Below, piece after piece: positions 30,525-39,321 of a stretch of 64,000 nucleotides of DNA. Position 1 is the stretch's first letter. Every line of letters begins with the position of its first letter. The stretch comes from Companilactobacillus alimentarius DSM 20249. GTDB taxonomy: Bacteria; Bacillota; Bacilli; Lactobacillales; Lactobacillaceae. The stretch is from contig NZ_CP018867.1 of assembly GCF_002849895.1 (NCBI RefSeq), positions 1,364,001 through 1,428,000 on the forward strand, given 5' to 3'. The notes below the pieces were generated by a model. It searched no databases, was not told where the DNA came from, and saw only the letters and a program-made list of their open reading frames with translations. Made by a program: the position numbers and the translations under genes.

Positions 30525-32177
30525 CTAAAACTTTTTCCCAAACATAACTGATTCATATGGACGTAAAGTTACTGTATCTTCATTTGACTGTAGGTTTTCA
30601 TAATTCCCCAAAATTAAATTAAAACCTTCAGCTAGCTTACGTTTTTGCTCTTGAGCAGTAAAATTAGCCATTACAATTATCTTAGAATTATTGTTAGATC
30701 TTTCATAACTATAAACACTATTATCGTTAGCATCTAATAATTTATATTCGCCGTCAACTAGAACCGCTTTATGCTTACGCAAAAATATCAATGCTTTATA
30801 GAAATTAAAAACATTGTCTTTCATATTTAAAACTTTTTCAACTGAATAATCATCATGGTGCAGTGGCTTTAACCAAGGCTGTCCAGTCGTGAAACCGTAG
30901 TATTTACTAGAGTTCCATTGCATTGGCAACCGTGCATTCTCGCGTGATTTCTGTTGCAGAATCATAATGGCTAATTCTTTATCAATACCATTGTCAATCA
31001 ATTCATTATACGCATTGATCGACTCGTGGTCATTGTATTGACTAATATCAGTGAAATAAGCGTTCTTCATCGCAATCTCGTCACCTTGATAAATGTAAGG
31101 TGTTCCTTGCAAACCAAATTCGACCATTGCTAACAGCTTAGCTGACTGATCCCGATACTTTTCATCATTGGTAAATCGAGAAATTGCTCGTGGTTGATCA
31201 TGATTATTCCAGAAAAGAGCGTTCCAGCCACCTTGACGATTCATTTGAACTTGCCATTTACTTAAAATGCTTGTTAGATCTGTCAGTTTATAATGACCCA
31301 AGGTCCATTTATTACCATTGGTATAGTCAACTTTTACGTGATGGAAGGTAAAAGCCATTGATAATTCTTGACGTTTTGGATTAGTGTACTTTACAGCTTC
31401 AGAAACAGGAGTTGATGACAATTCCCCAACTGTCACGAACTTATTAGGTCCAAATACTTTTTCATACATTTCATGAATATATTCATGTACGTGAGGACCA
31501 TTGGTATAGAAGTTACGTCCGTCATCTAGAGGTGTAGCGAAAGTATCATTAGGCATGTCTTTAGCTTTAGAAATATTGTTGATAACATCTAATCTAAAAC
31601 CGTCAATCCCCTTATTGGCCCAAAACTTCAACATTTTGAAGATTTCATTACGTAATTTAGGATTACGCCAATTTAAATCGGGCATAGTTACGTCATACAA
31701 ATGTAAATAATATTGGTCTAATTCAGGTACATATTTCCAGGCACTACCGCTAAATTTGGAAACCCAATTATTAGGTTCATGTCCATCAACTGGATCTTTC
31801 CAAATATAATAATCATGATAAGGATTATCCTTAGATTTCAAGGCTTCCTTAAACCAGTGATTTTCATTAGAAGTATGATTTAAGACCATATCCATGATTA
31901 TTTTGATATCTCGTTTATGTGCTTCATTTAATAAGCGTTCAAAGTCGTCTATCGTTCCAAAGACGGGATCAATTTGATAATAATCAGCAATGTCATAACC
32001 ATTATCATTTCCCGGGGAAACGTACATTGGCGTTAACCAAATCAAGCCAATGCCTAAATTTTGTAAATAATCTAAACGTGAAATAATACCATTGATGTCA
32101 CCGATACCATCTCCATTAGAATCTTGAAAACTGCGTGGATAGATTTGATACACAGTTTCTTTTTGCCATTCTTTCAT
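30525..32177 (-). CDS. treA: Alpha,alpha-phosphotrehalase (trehalose-6-phosphate hydrolase)
   Basis: A 550-residue GH13 enzyme: MDMVLNHTS, DGFRLDVINNISK (nucleophile Asp), VGELSSTP (acid/base Glu), NNHDQPRAISRF. The stretch FHHVKVDYTNGNKWTL is particular to TreA/TreC, as opposed to oligo-1,6-glucosidases. It splits trehalose-6-phosphate to glucose and glucose-6-phosphate. treR follows it. No trehalose-specific EII is encoded nearby, so uptake must be encoded elsewhere. Confidence 0.88.
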   Translation of the reverse strand: MKEWQKETVYQIYPRSFQDSNGDGIGDINGIISRLDYLQNLGIGLIWLTPMYVSPGNDNGYDIADYYQIDPVFGTIDDFERLLNEAHKRDIKIIMDMVLNHTSNENHWFKEALKSKDNPYHDYYIWKDPVDGHEPNNWVSKFSGSAWKYVPELDQYYLHLYDVTMPDLNWRNPKLRNEIFKMLKFWANKGIDGFRLDVINNISKAKDMPNDTFATPLDDGRNFYTNGPHVHEYIHEMYEKVFGPNKFVTVGELSSTPVSEAVKYTNPKRQELSMAFTFHHVKVDYTNGNKWTLGHYKLTDLTSILSKWQVQMNRQGGWNALFWNNHDQPRAISRFTNDEKYRDQSAKLLAMVEFGLQGTPYIYQGDEIAMKNAYFTDISQYNDHESINAYNELIDNGIDKELAIMILQQKSRENARLPMQWNSSKYYGFTTGQPWLKPLHHDDYSVEKVLNMKDNVFNFYKALIFLRKHKAVLVDGEYKLLDANDNSVYSYERSNNNSKIIVMANFTAQEQKRKLAEGFNLILGNYENLQSNEDTVTLRPYESVMFGKKF

Positions 32178-32392
32178 TTTTGCAGTACTCCTCAGTCTTG
32201 TATAAACCTCACTTAACCAAGCAATTTTATAATATGTTTAGACAACTGTCAATTGGTTTGGACCCATACAGATTTTTAAAATCAGCTAATTCTTACCGAT
32301 ATTACTGCGTTATTGATAATAGCCCATTTGTAAAAATAAAATGTCATTTATAATACTTTTATTTATATAATTTTAATTTTTCGAAATATAGC

Positions 32393-32433
32393 AAAAATAC
32401 CCTCCACTCATTTTCAAGTTTAGGGGTATTTTA
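32393..32433 (-). terminator. Terminator of the ABC exporter operon
   Basis: AAAATACCC pairs with GGGGTATTTT over a 20-base loop, ten bases after the stop of the second exporter gene; A- and T-rich flanks fit a rho-independent terminator. Confidence 0.7.
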
Positions 32434-32442
32434 TAATCTACT

Positions 32443-34170
32443 TTATTTTTGAAATTGACTATTATACATTTCTTCGTAGAAACCATTTTCATGCATCAAT
32501 TCATCATGAGTTCCTCGTTCAATTATCTCACCATCTTTAACTACCAGAATTAAATCGGCATTTTTGATTGTAGATAATCTATGCGCAATTACAAAGGAGG
32601 TTCTATTCTTCATCAAAATATCCATAGCCTTTTGAATCTGTTCTTCGGTTCTTGTATCGACCGAACTAGTTGCTTCATCCAATATCAACATCGGTTTATT
32701 TCTAATCAAAGCTCGTGCAATAGTCAATAGCTGCTTTTGTCCAACCGATAGGCTAACTGAATCATCTAAGACCGTATCATAGCCCTTAGGAAGAGTTTCA
32801 ATAAAATGATCTAAGTCCACAGCTTTGGTGGCTTCTTTGATTTGTTCGTCCGTTACACCGGTTTGATTATAGATTAAATTGTTTTTAACCGTATCTTCAA
32901 ACAACCAAGCATCTTGGAGCACCATGTCAAATTGATTTCTCACATCGGATCGTTTCATATCCTCAATATTGACACCGTCAATTTTGATTTTACCAGCATT
33001 CAAATCGTAGAATCTCATTAACAAATTAACTGTTGTCGTTTTACCTGAACCAGTTGGACCAACAATAGCTATTTTTTGACCAGCCTTAGCTTTCATTGTA
33101 AAGTTCTTAATGATTTTTTGACCAGGAAGATATCCAAATTCAACGTTATCAAATTCAACATTTCCTTTGGTCCCAACCAAGCTTTGCTTATTGTCATCTG
33201 ACGCAACTTCTTTTTCCCCAAGGAAAGTAAAAACTCGTTTCATAGCGGCTTGCGCTGATTGTAAACTAGTAAATGCCTGTGTAATCTGTGTCAATGGTTG
33301 CGTAAAGAGTCGTACGTAAATCATGAAAGCAACAATTACACCAATTGTTATTTGACCATTTAGCACTAAAACTGCTCCGATAACACTCACCATTACGTAA
33401 CCAAAATTACCAATAAAGGTCATCAATGGTTGCATGATTCCGGATAAGAACTGCGATTTCCATACATTAGATTGCAAATCATCATTCATTTCTTCAAATT
33501 CTGTTCTAGCCTCATTAGTATAATTGTATGTCTTTACTACATCGTGACCTGCATAAACCTCTTCTAAATATCCCGACACATCAGCTAACTTATTCTGTTG
33601 ATTGTAAAAGTAACGTTGTGATTTCGAAATTAAGAAGATTGTTAAAACAAATCCTAATAAAACAGATAGAACAGCTGTAAATCCTAAAGTAACATTAGTT
33701 GTAAACATCATTATAATGCTACCTATCAATAAGGTTACCGCTGAAACAAGCAGGCCCAAACTTTGGTTCAAGGATTGACCAACTGTATCCAAATCATTAG
33801 TAACTCGACTTAAAGTATCCCCTTCATTATGAGTATCAAAATACTGCAATGGAAGATGATTAATTTTTTCAGTAATCTTAGTTCTTAACTTTTGAGTAAA
33901 CTTCTGGGTAATGGTAGCCATAATGAAACCTTGTCCATATGACATAACTGCTGCTGCCACATAGATAATTGCTAGGATTATAACAATTCGCATTACATCT
34001 TGAAGATTAATCGTAGTAAAGAGTCCCTTACTGATTAAATCAGTAATTTTACTTAATTGGCTTGGACCTACAATTGTAAAAATACTTCCCGCCATCGCAA
34101 AAATAATTGCTAGAATTAACGGTTTAATGTATTCCAAACCATATTTCTTAATACCCTCAATTACTTTCAT
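32443..34170 (-). CDS. Multidrug-type ABC exporter half-transporter, catalytically complete partner
   Basis: A 575-residue half-transporter: six membrane helices (1-310) and an ATPase domain with Walker A GPTGSGKTT, Walker B LILDEATSSVD with the catalytic Glu, and a variant signature LSVGQKQ in place of LSGGQ. It is the catalytic partner of the upstream half-transporter, overlapping it by one base. Heterodimers of this type (LmrCD/BmrCD) export drugs and other amphipathic molecules. A MarR gene leads the cluster. Confidence 0.88.
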   Translation of the reverse strand: MKVIEGIKKYGLEYIKPLILAIIFAMAGSIFTIVGPSQLSKITDLISKGLFTTINLQDVMRIVIILAIIYVAAAVMSYGQGFIMATITQKFTQKLRTKITEKINHLPLQYFDTHNEGDTLSRVTNDLDTVGQSLNQSLGLLVSAVTLLIGSIIMMFTTNVTLGFTAVLSVLLGFVLTIFLISKSQRYFYNQQNKLADVSGYLEEVYAGHDVVKTYNYTNEARTEFEEMNDDLQSNVWKSQFLSGIMQPLMTFIGNFGYVMVSVIGAVLVLNGQITIGVIVAFMIYVRLFTQPLTQITQAFTSLQSAQAAMKRVFTFLGEKEVASDDNKQSLVGTKGNVEFDNVEFGYLPGQKIIKNFTMKAKAGQKIAIVGPTGSGKTTTVNLLMRFYDLNAGKIKIDGVNIEDMKRSDVRNQFDMVLQDAWLFEDTVKNNLIYNQTGVTDEQIKEATKAVDLDHFIETLPKGYDTVLDDSVSLSVGQKQLLTIARALIRNKPMLILDEATSSVDTRTEEQIQKAMDILMKNRTSFVIAHRLSTIKNADLILVVKDGEIIERGTHDELMHENGFYEEMYNSQFQK

Positions 34171-35930
34171 TAGGCAAGTTCCTCCTTTGACAATTGTGAA
34201 TAAGCGATTTCTTGGTAAACCTCATTGTTCTTTAATAATTCGCTATGTGTTCCTTGACCAGCGACTTTCCCATTATCTAAAACAATAATTTGATCAGCAT
34301 CCATAATTGTACTGATCCTTTGTGCCACAATGACTTTTGTAGTCTGGGCAGCCTTTGTTTTCAAAGCACCACGCAACTTACGATCCGTCTCATAATCCAA
34401 AGCTGAGAAAGAATCATCGAAAAGAAGTATTTCCGGCTTTCGAGCAATCGCTCTGGCAATTGCCAATCTTTGTTTTTGACCACCCGAGAAGTTATCACCA
34501 TGTTGAGCAACTTCACTATCCAATTTATGTTGCTTTTGGTCAACAAAATCCCTTGATTGAGCGATTTCCAACGCTTGATAAATATCCTGATCGTTTTGAG
34601 AAGCTTGTTTATCTGTTTCACCAAAGGAAATGTTCGAACGAATTGAGCCACTGAATAAGACGGCTTTCTGAGGAATATATCCTAAACGATCGTTCAATTC
34701 AGCAGTCGAATAATCTTTAACATCAACGCCATCTATCAAGACTTGACCTTTAGTAACATCATAAAGGTGAGGGATCAAATTCATAACGCTGGATTTACCA
34801 CTACCTGTTGATCCAATAATGGCAATCGTCTGTCCTTGTTTAGCTTGAAAACTCAAATTATGAACTGCGTCCGCCTCAGCTTGGGGATATCTGAAACTAA
34901 CATTTTTAAATTCAATTGTTCCCGCTCCTTTAGTTGCTTGATGCTTACTTGGACTACTAATCGAAGGCTCAACATCTAAAACTTGATTGATTCTTCCAAC
35001 TGAAACTGTCACACGTGGTAACAAAATAAAAATAATTGATAGGAGTAAGAATCCTAAAATTACTTGCATAGCGTAGGAAGAGAAAACAATCATATTGCTA
35101 AATAATGTCAATCTTGTTGCACGAGCTGTTGCCTGATTGATAATAATTGCTCCAATTCCATATACTGATAAAGTCAAGGTACTTGAGATAAAGCTCATTC
35201 CGGGATTCATCAAGGCTAATACACGATTAGCAAACAAATTAGTCTCAGTTAAATCCTTATTAGCTTTGTTGAATTTATCATTTTGGTAATCCTCAGCATT
35301 ATAAGCGTGAACCACTCTGATACCTGATAAATTCTCTCTAGTTACTAAATTCAAGCGATCGGTTAAACTTTGAACTTTTTTGAACTTAGGTTGAACCATT
35401 AACAAAATAAAACTCAGCATAATAATTAAGACTACCACCGCTATACCTGTTGCAGTCGTCCATTGCCAACCCTTGTTAGCAATCTTTGTAATAGCCCAAA
35501 TAGCTGTAATTGGTGCTTTAATAATAACTTGCAAGCCCATCGCAATAAATTGTTGTAACTGTGTCAAGTCATTGGTTGAACGAGTTAATAAGCTGGAGAC
35601 AGAGAACTTTTTAATATCCTGTGTTGAATAGTCCATAACTTTATTAAAAATTTCACTTCTTAATCGTGCCGTAAAACCAGCTGCTACGTGAGCCGCAAAA
35701 TAACCAACTAAGATTAAGGCTATGGCACTAAGAATAGACAGAAGAACCATCATCATCCCAGGTTCTAAAATCTGATTAACAGTTGTTCCTTGTTGTTCTA
35801 ATTTTTCAGTAATAGTCGACATATAACTAGGAATTTCTAATTCTAATCCAACTTGTACGACAATAAAAATTAAACTAGCAAGAATCATTAAATATTCTTT
35901 TTTATTCAATTTTTTAAATAATTTAAGCAT
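34170..35930 (-). CDS. Multidrug-type ABC exporter half-transporter, degenerate ATP site partner
   Basis: A 586-residue half-transporter: six membrane helices and ATPase with Walker A GSTGSGKSS, signature NFSGGQKQR and Walker B LLFDDSFSALD, in which Asp replaces the catalytic Glu. That is the hallmark of the non-hydrolysing half of heterodimeric exporters such as LmrC/BmrC. AGGAGG precedes the ATG. A MarR-type palindrome and a TATAAT lie just upstream, giving the pair its own regulated promoter. Confidence 0.88.
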   Translation of the reverse strand: MLKLFKKLNKKEYLMILASLIFIVVQVGLELEIPSYMSTITEKLEQQGTTVNQILEPGMMMVLLSILSAIALILVGYFAAHVAAGFTARLRSEIFNKVMDYSTQDIKKFSVSSLLTRSTNDLTQLQQFIAMGLQVIIKAPITAIWAITKIANKGWQWTTATGIAVVVLIIMLSFILLMVQPKFKKVQSLTDRLNLVTRENLSGIRVVHAYNAEDYQNDKFNKANKDLTETNLFANRVLALMNPGMSFISSTLTLSVYGIGAIIINQATARATRLTLFSNMIVFSSYAMQVILGFLLLSIIFILLPRVTVSVGRINQVLDVEPSISSPSKHQATKGAGTIEFKNVSFRYPQAEADAVHNLSFQAKQGQTIAIIGSTGSGKSSVMNLIPHLYDVTKGQVLIDGVDVKDYSTAELNDRLGYIPQKAVLFSGSIRSNISFGETDKQASQNDQDIYQALEIAQSRDFVDQKQHKLDSEVAQHGDNFSGGQKQRLAIARAIARKPEILLFDDSFSALDYETDRKLRGALKTKAAQTTKVIVAQRISTIMDADQIIVLDNGKVAGQGTHSELLKNNEVYQEIAYSQLSKEELA

Positions 35931-35944
35931 TGATTCCTCCTGTT

Positions 35945-35958
35945 GTTCGCATGCGAAC
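35945..35958. promoter_or_regulatory. MarR operator copy 1 (exporter promoter)
   Basis: GTTCGCATGCGAAC, a perfect 14-base palindrome between a TATAAT (35959-35968 region, - strand) and the ribosome binding site of the first exporter gene. Identical to the site at 36452-36465. Confidence 0.8.
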
Positions 35959-35972
35959 TATTATATTAAAAA

Positions 35973-36437
35973 CTATTTAGCGTTTTTCTTGATCTGTTTG
36001 AGCACCCTAAAGAAGGTAGCCAAATCTTCATCAGAAATTCCACGTTGTAATTCTTTTTCCGTTTGTTCAGCTTGAATAGTGATTTCGTTCATAACATCCT
36101 TAGCATAAGTGGTTAAATACAGACACTTTACACGAGCATCATCGGGTGATGGCATCGTATAAACCAAGCCATTCTTAACCATGCGTTGAACCAGACCACT
36201 AGCCGTTGATTTACTAATAGACAAGCCCTTTTCTAAATCCTTTTGAATAACTTGATGATCTTCATTCATATGAATAAATCCTGCTGTCATCCCTTGCAAA
36301 CGAGAGATTCTATCCCTAGATCCATTGTCGAATGGATTATTTCCATCCATTTTTTCATTGTTGCTGTGAATATAACGGAAAATATGTACCGACAAATCTC
36401 TAACATTATAAGCAATCGTTTCTTTGAAATTAAGCAT
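35973..36437 (-). CDS. MarR family regulator of the ABC exporter
   Basis: A 154-residue winged-helix regulator: DLEKGLSISKSTASGLVQRM recognition region and the wing TMPSPDDARVKCLYLT. ATG 36437 is chosen because GGAGG lies just upstream; the longer frame from 36467 would be translated across the operator. Two identical palindromes, before itself and before the exporter genes, show autoregulation and control of the pump. Confidence 0.9.
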   Translation of the reverse strand: MLNFKETIAYNVRDLSVHIFRYIHSNNEKMDGNNPFDNGSRDRISRLQGMTAGFIHMNEDHQVIQKDLEKGLSISKSTASGLVQRMVKNGLVYTMPSPDDARVKCLYLTTYAKDVMNEITIQAEQTEKELQRGISDEDLATFFRVLKQIKKNAK

Positions 36438-36451
36438 TTGCTCCTCCATTC

Positions 36452-36465
36452 GTTCGCATGCGAAC
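36452..36465. promoter_or_regulatory. MarR operator copy 2 (marR promoter)
   Basis: GTTCGCATGCGAAC again, just upstream of the marR ribosome binding site and after a - strand promoter (TTGACT at about 36487-36492 with a TTAATA -10). Confidence 0.8.
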
Positions 36466-36581
36466 AATATTAATACAGACTATTTTAAAAGTCAATAGAT
36501 TTCTCCAGTACGAAATAATTTACAATCAGAATCAAAAAGTTTATTATTCTATTTCTAATTTTAATTTATGGAGATATAAAT

Positions 36582-37124
36582 ATGCGTCAAATTACAACCG
36601 CTAGATTAATTATTCGTCCAATTATTCAAAAAGATTACGATGAACTAAAATCCATTATTTTAGATCCTCAAGTCGTAAAATACATGAGATATCGTGACGT
36701 CAAAACTGATTCAAACTTCCAAAAACTTTTTCAAGACCATTTTTTAAATGAATTAGGCTACACTTTTGGAATCGAAGAAAAGAGTCAACACAAATTAATT
36801 GGCTTCTATGAATTCCATCCTGAAGATGGTGTCGGCATTCTTACTTATGCACTTAATCAAGCCGCTTGGGGTCATGGTTACGTTGCAGAAGCTGGTCGTG
36901 CCATGATGGATTACGGTTTTAGTGAATTAAACCTTGATAGAATTGAAGCTCACTATGCGCACTTGAATCCTAGATCTGGTCGTGTCATGGAAAAAATGGG
37001 AATGCATAGCCTAGGCATCATTGAAACTATTACTTTACCAGAAGACAACGACGAAATTAACGTTATGGCCTACTCCTTATCCAAAGATGATTGGAATTCT
37101 AATGATCAAGAGCAAGCTGTTTAA
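36582..37124 (+). CDS. GNAT family N-acetyltransferase (RimJ/RimL-like)
   Basis: A 180-residue acetyltransferase with TTARLIIRPI at the start, acetyl-CoA loop WGHGYVAEAGRAMM and the C-terminal NPRSGRVMEKMGM typical of the RimJ/RimL/SpeG-like group (PF13302). GGAG eight bases upstream supports the ATG. It stands alone; its substrate could be a protein N-terminus, an amine or an antibiotic and cannot be told. Confidence 0.85.
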   Translation: MRQITTARLIIRPIIQKDYDELKSIILDPQVVKYMRYRDVKTDSNFQKLFQDHFLNELGYTFGIEEKSQHKLIGFYEFHPEDGVGILTYALNQAAWGHGYVAEAGRAMMDYGFSELNLDRIEAHYAHLNPRSGRVMEKMGMHSLGIIETITLPEDNDEINVMAYSLSKDDWNSNDQEQAV

Positions 37125-37140
37125 TTCAATATTCTCTGAA

Positions 37141-37192
37141 AAAAATAATGGACCAAGGTAATCAAAGTACGATTGCTTTGGTCCATTATTTT
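37141..37192. terminator. Bidirectional terminator
   Basis: AATAATGGACCAAag and its complement CTTTGGTCCATTATT around an 18-base loop, with A- and T-runs; it lies between the convergent acetyltransferase and alarmone synthetase genes. Confidence 0.85.
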
Positions 37193-37235
37193 AATACTCG
37201 AAAACTGACTATATTCGTCTTGCTCTTTTTATTTC

Positions 37236-37919
37236 TTAAATAAGTTTTTTATGTATATCTTGCATGCCTCTTTCAATATCTTCCAATTCATCGGCGTAAC
37301 CTTTCAATTGATTGCCATACTTATCAACTAAATTACTGTCGCTATTAGTTTTATAACGTAATTTATGTTCCAAACTAGCCCACATGTCCATTCCAACTGT
37401 CCGAATTTGAATTTCAACAGGCACATTGACTGGACCTTTAGATTGGAAGACGGGAACTTGAACTACTATATGCAAACTTCGATAACCACTTTCCTTAGGA
37501 TGTTTCAAATAGTCCTTCCTTCTTAGAAGGGTAACATCTGTTTGACTCGTCAACAGCTCTTCGATTTTGTAAATATCGTCAATGTAGTTAGTAATCACTC
37601 TGATACCAGCAATGTCATGAATATTTTTTTCAATACTTTCCACAGTAAAGTCGGATCCTTTACGCTCAGCCTTTTTGGCCAAGCTTTGGATTTTCTTCAT
37701 TCTTGATTCCATATGGTGAATAGGATTATAAGCATAATTTACTTGAAATTCTGAATCTAAATTTTCTAGTTTGGTACTGATTTCTTTTTGACCGGCTTGG
37801 TAAAGTTGATACATTCTAAGTATCTTAGATAACTCTTGAATATCGGGACGATTATTAATATTACCTAATTGATTCCGCAAGTCATTTAAATTAATAGCAT
37901 TGGATCTTTCTAATATCAT
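37236..37919 (-). CDS. Small alarmone synthetase, (p)ppGpp (RelP/RelQ type)
   Basis: A 227-residue single-domain synthetase: DIAGIRVITNYIDD, GYRSLHIVVQVPV and EIQIRTVGMDMWASLEHKLRYK (within the last third). It lacks the hydrolase, TGS and ACT domains of long RelA/SpoT proteins. It makes (p)ppGpp from GTP or GDP and ATP. Whether it is RelP or RelQ is not decided here. It stands after a terminator of the deaminase gene. Confidence 0.88.
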   Translation of the reverse strand: MILERSNAINLNDLRNQLGNINNRPDIQELSKILRMYQLYQAGQKEISTKLENLDSEFQVNYAYNPIHHMESRMKKIQSLAKKAERKGSDFTVESIEKNIHDIAGIRVITNYIDDIYKIEELLTSQTDVTLLRRKDYLKHPKESGYRSLHIVVQVPVFQSKGPVNVPVEIQIRTVGMDMWASLEHKLRYKTNSDSNLVDKYGNQLKGYADELEDIERGMQDIHKKLI

Positions 37920-37940
37920 ATTTCCATCCTTTTTGTTATA

Positions 37941-37970
37941 AAAAAAGCAACCTTAACGGTTGCCCTTATT
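37941..37970 (-). terminator. Terminator of the cytosine deaminase gene
   Basis: On the - strand GGCAACC, loop GTTAA, GGTTGCC-type stem followed by TTTTTT. It separates the deaminase from the downstream alarmone synthetase. Confidence 0.8.
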
Positions 37971-37985
37971 TTATATCTAATTTTC

Positions 37986-39215
37986 CTAAATATACAATTC
38001 TGTTTCAGATGGCTTGGTACTGCCGATTGTTTTTCCATCATGAACTGATAACAAAACATCTGAATGCTTATTAAGGGCATCATAGAAATTATGTGCATTT
38101 AAAAGAACAAAACTAGCAGGTTTTCCTACAGCAATTCCATAATCTTCAATATGCATTACTTTAGCACCATTAGTGGTTACAAACTTATACGAATTCATGA
38201 TTTGTTCGTGTCCCATCATTTGGGTTGCATGCAAGCCGACGTACAAAGCATCTAACATATTGCCATTCCCCATCGGATACCAAGGATCTTTCAAGTCATC
38301 TTCGCCAAAGGCAACATTGATTCCCTCGGCATTTAATTCGCTAACTCTTGTCAATCCACGGCGCTTAGGATAATTATCGAAACGACCTCCCAAATACATG
38401 TTGACTAATGGATTGGAAACAAAATTCATATTCGACATTTTTAAAAGACGCATCAATTTATACATGTAAGCATCGTTATAACTACCCATAGCGGTTGTAT
38501 GGGATGCCGTAACTTTTTCTCCCAGACCACTCTCATAGGCTAACGTTGCCAGTGTCTCTAGACTTCTAGAACTAGGATCATCAATCTCGTCTGTATGAGC
38601 GTCAAAGAGCAAATTATTCTTCTTGGCCAAATCAAAAGCAACGTGAAGTGATTCGACGGCGTACTCACGATTAAATTCATAATGAGGAATCGCACCAACT
38701 ACATCGACACCTAATTCAACAGCTTTCTCCATCAACTCTTTACCATTAGGGTATGAAAGGATTCCTTCTTGTGGGAAAGCAACAAGTTGTAAGTTCATCC
38801 AATCTTTAACACTTTCACGCACATCAATTAAAGCTTTTAAGGCTTTCAAACTAGGATCAGTGACGTCGACATGGGAACGGACGAATTGCACACCATGACT
38901 AGCTTGCATTTTCAAAGCTAAAATAGCTCTTTTTTTAACATCTTGATAGGTTAAAGTTTCCTTACGTTTGGACCAAATATTGATACCGTCAAATAAAATT
39001 CCCTTTTCATTCCATTCCGGTTGTCCCGCTGTCAAGGCTGAATCTAAATGAACATGGGGATCAACAAATGGTGGCAACATCAGCTTTTCATGTCCTACAA
39101 TGACTTCTTCATTATCCTTAGGAGTCAAATGGTCAGCAATTTCAGTAAACTTACCATCTTCAATTCTGACATCTTGTGGTGTTTGATTTTCAATTTTAAC
39201 TTGTTGTAATAGCAT
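37986..39215 (-). CDS. codA: Cytosine deaminase (CodA-like amidohydrolase)
   Basis: A roughly 409-residue amidohydrolase closely resembling E. coli CodA: metal motif DPHVHLDSALTAGQP, FPQEGILSYPNGKELM, AHTDEIDD, TASHTTAMGSYN, LVNMYLGGRFDNYPKRRG. It deaminates cytosine to uracil with a bound metal in the cytoplasm. In the C-terminal metal loop it has FGEDDL where E. coli has FGHDDV. ATG 39215 follows GAGGAG by about ten bases; an upstream frame to 39248 lacks a site. No codB permease is next to it. Isoguanine or a related base could be the true substrate. Confidence 0.82.
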   Translation of the reverse strand: MLLQQVKIENQTPQDVRIEDGKFTEIADHLTPKDNEEVIVGHEKLMLPPFVDPHVHLDSALTAGQPEWNEKGILFDGINIWSKRKETLTYQDVKKRAILALKMQASHGVQFVRSHVDVTDPSLKALKALIDVRESVKDWMNLQLVAFPQEGILSYPNGKELMEKAVELGVDVVGAIPHYEFNREYAVESLHVAFDLAKKNNLLFDAHTDEIDDPSSRSLETLATLAYESGLGEKVTASHTTAMGSYNDAYMYKLMRLLKMSNMNFVSNPLVNMYLGGRFDNYPKRRGLTRVSELNAEGINVAFGEDDLKDPWYPMGNGNMLDALYVGLHATQMMGHEQIMNSYKFVTTNGAKVMHIEDYGIAVGKPASFVLLNAHNFYDALNKHSDVLLSVHDGKTIGSTKPSETELYI

Positions 39216-39321
39216 GTGATTGTGCACTCCTCTATTTTGATAATCCAACTTTTAAATCTATTCTAACGCTAAATCGTCAATTTTTAGTAGGATGAAGATT
39301 TTTCTCAAAAAGAGTTTAAGA

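Noticed and set aside
34355..34654. ORFs of 96-99 codons on both strands within the ABC exporter gene
   Set aside because: They are shadows of the conserved ATPase domain coding sequence.
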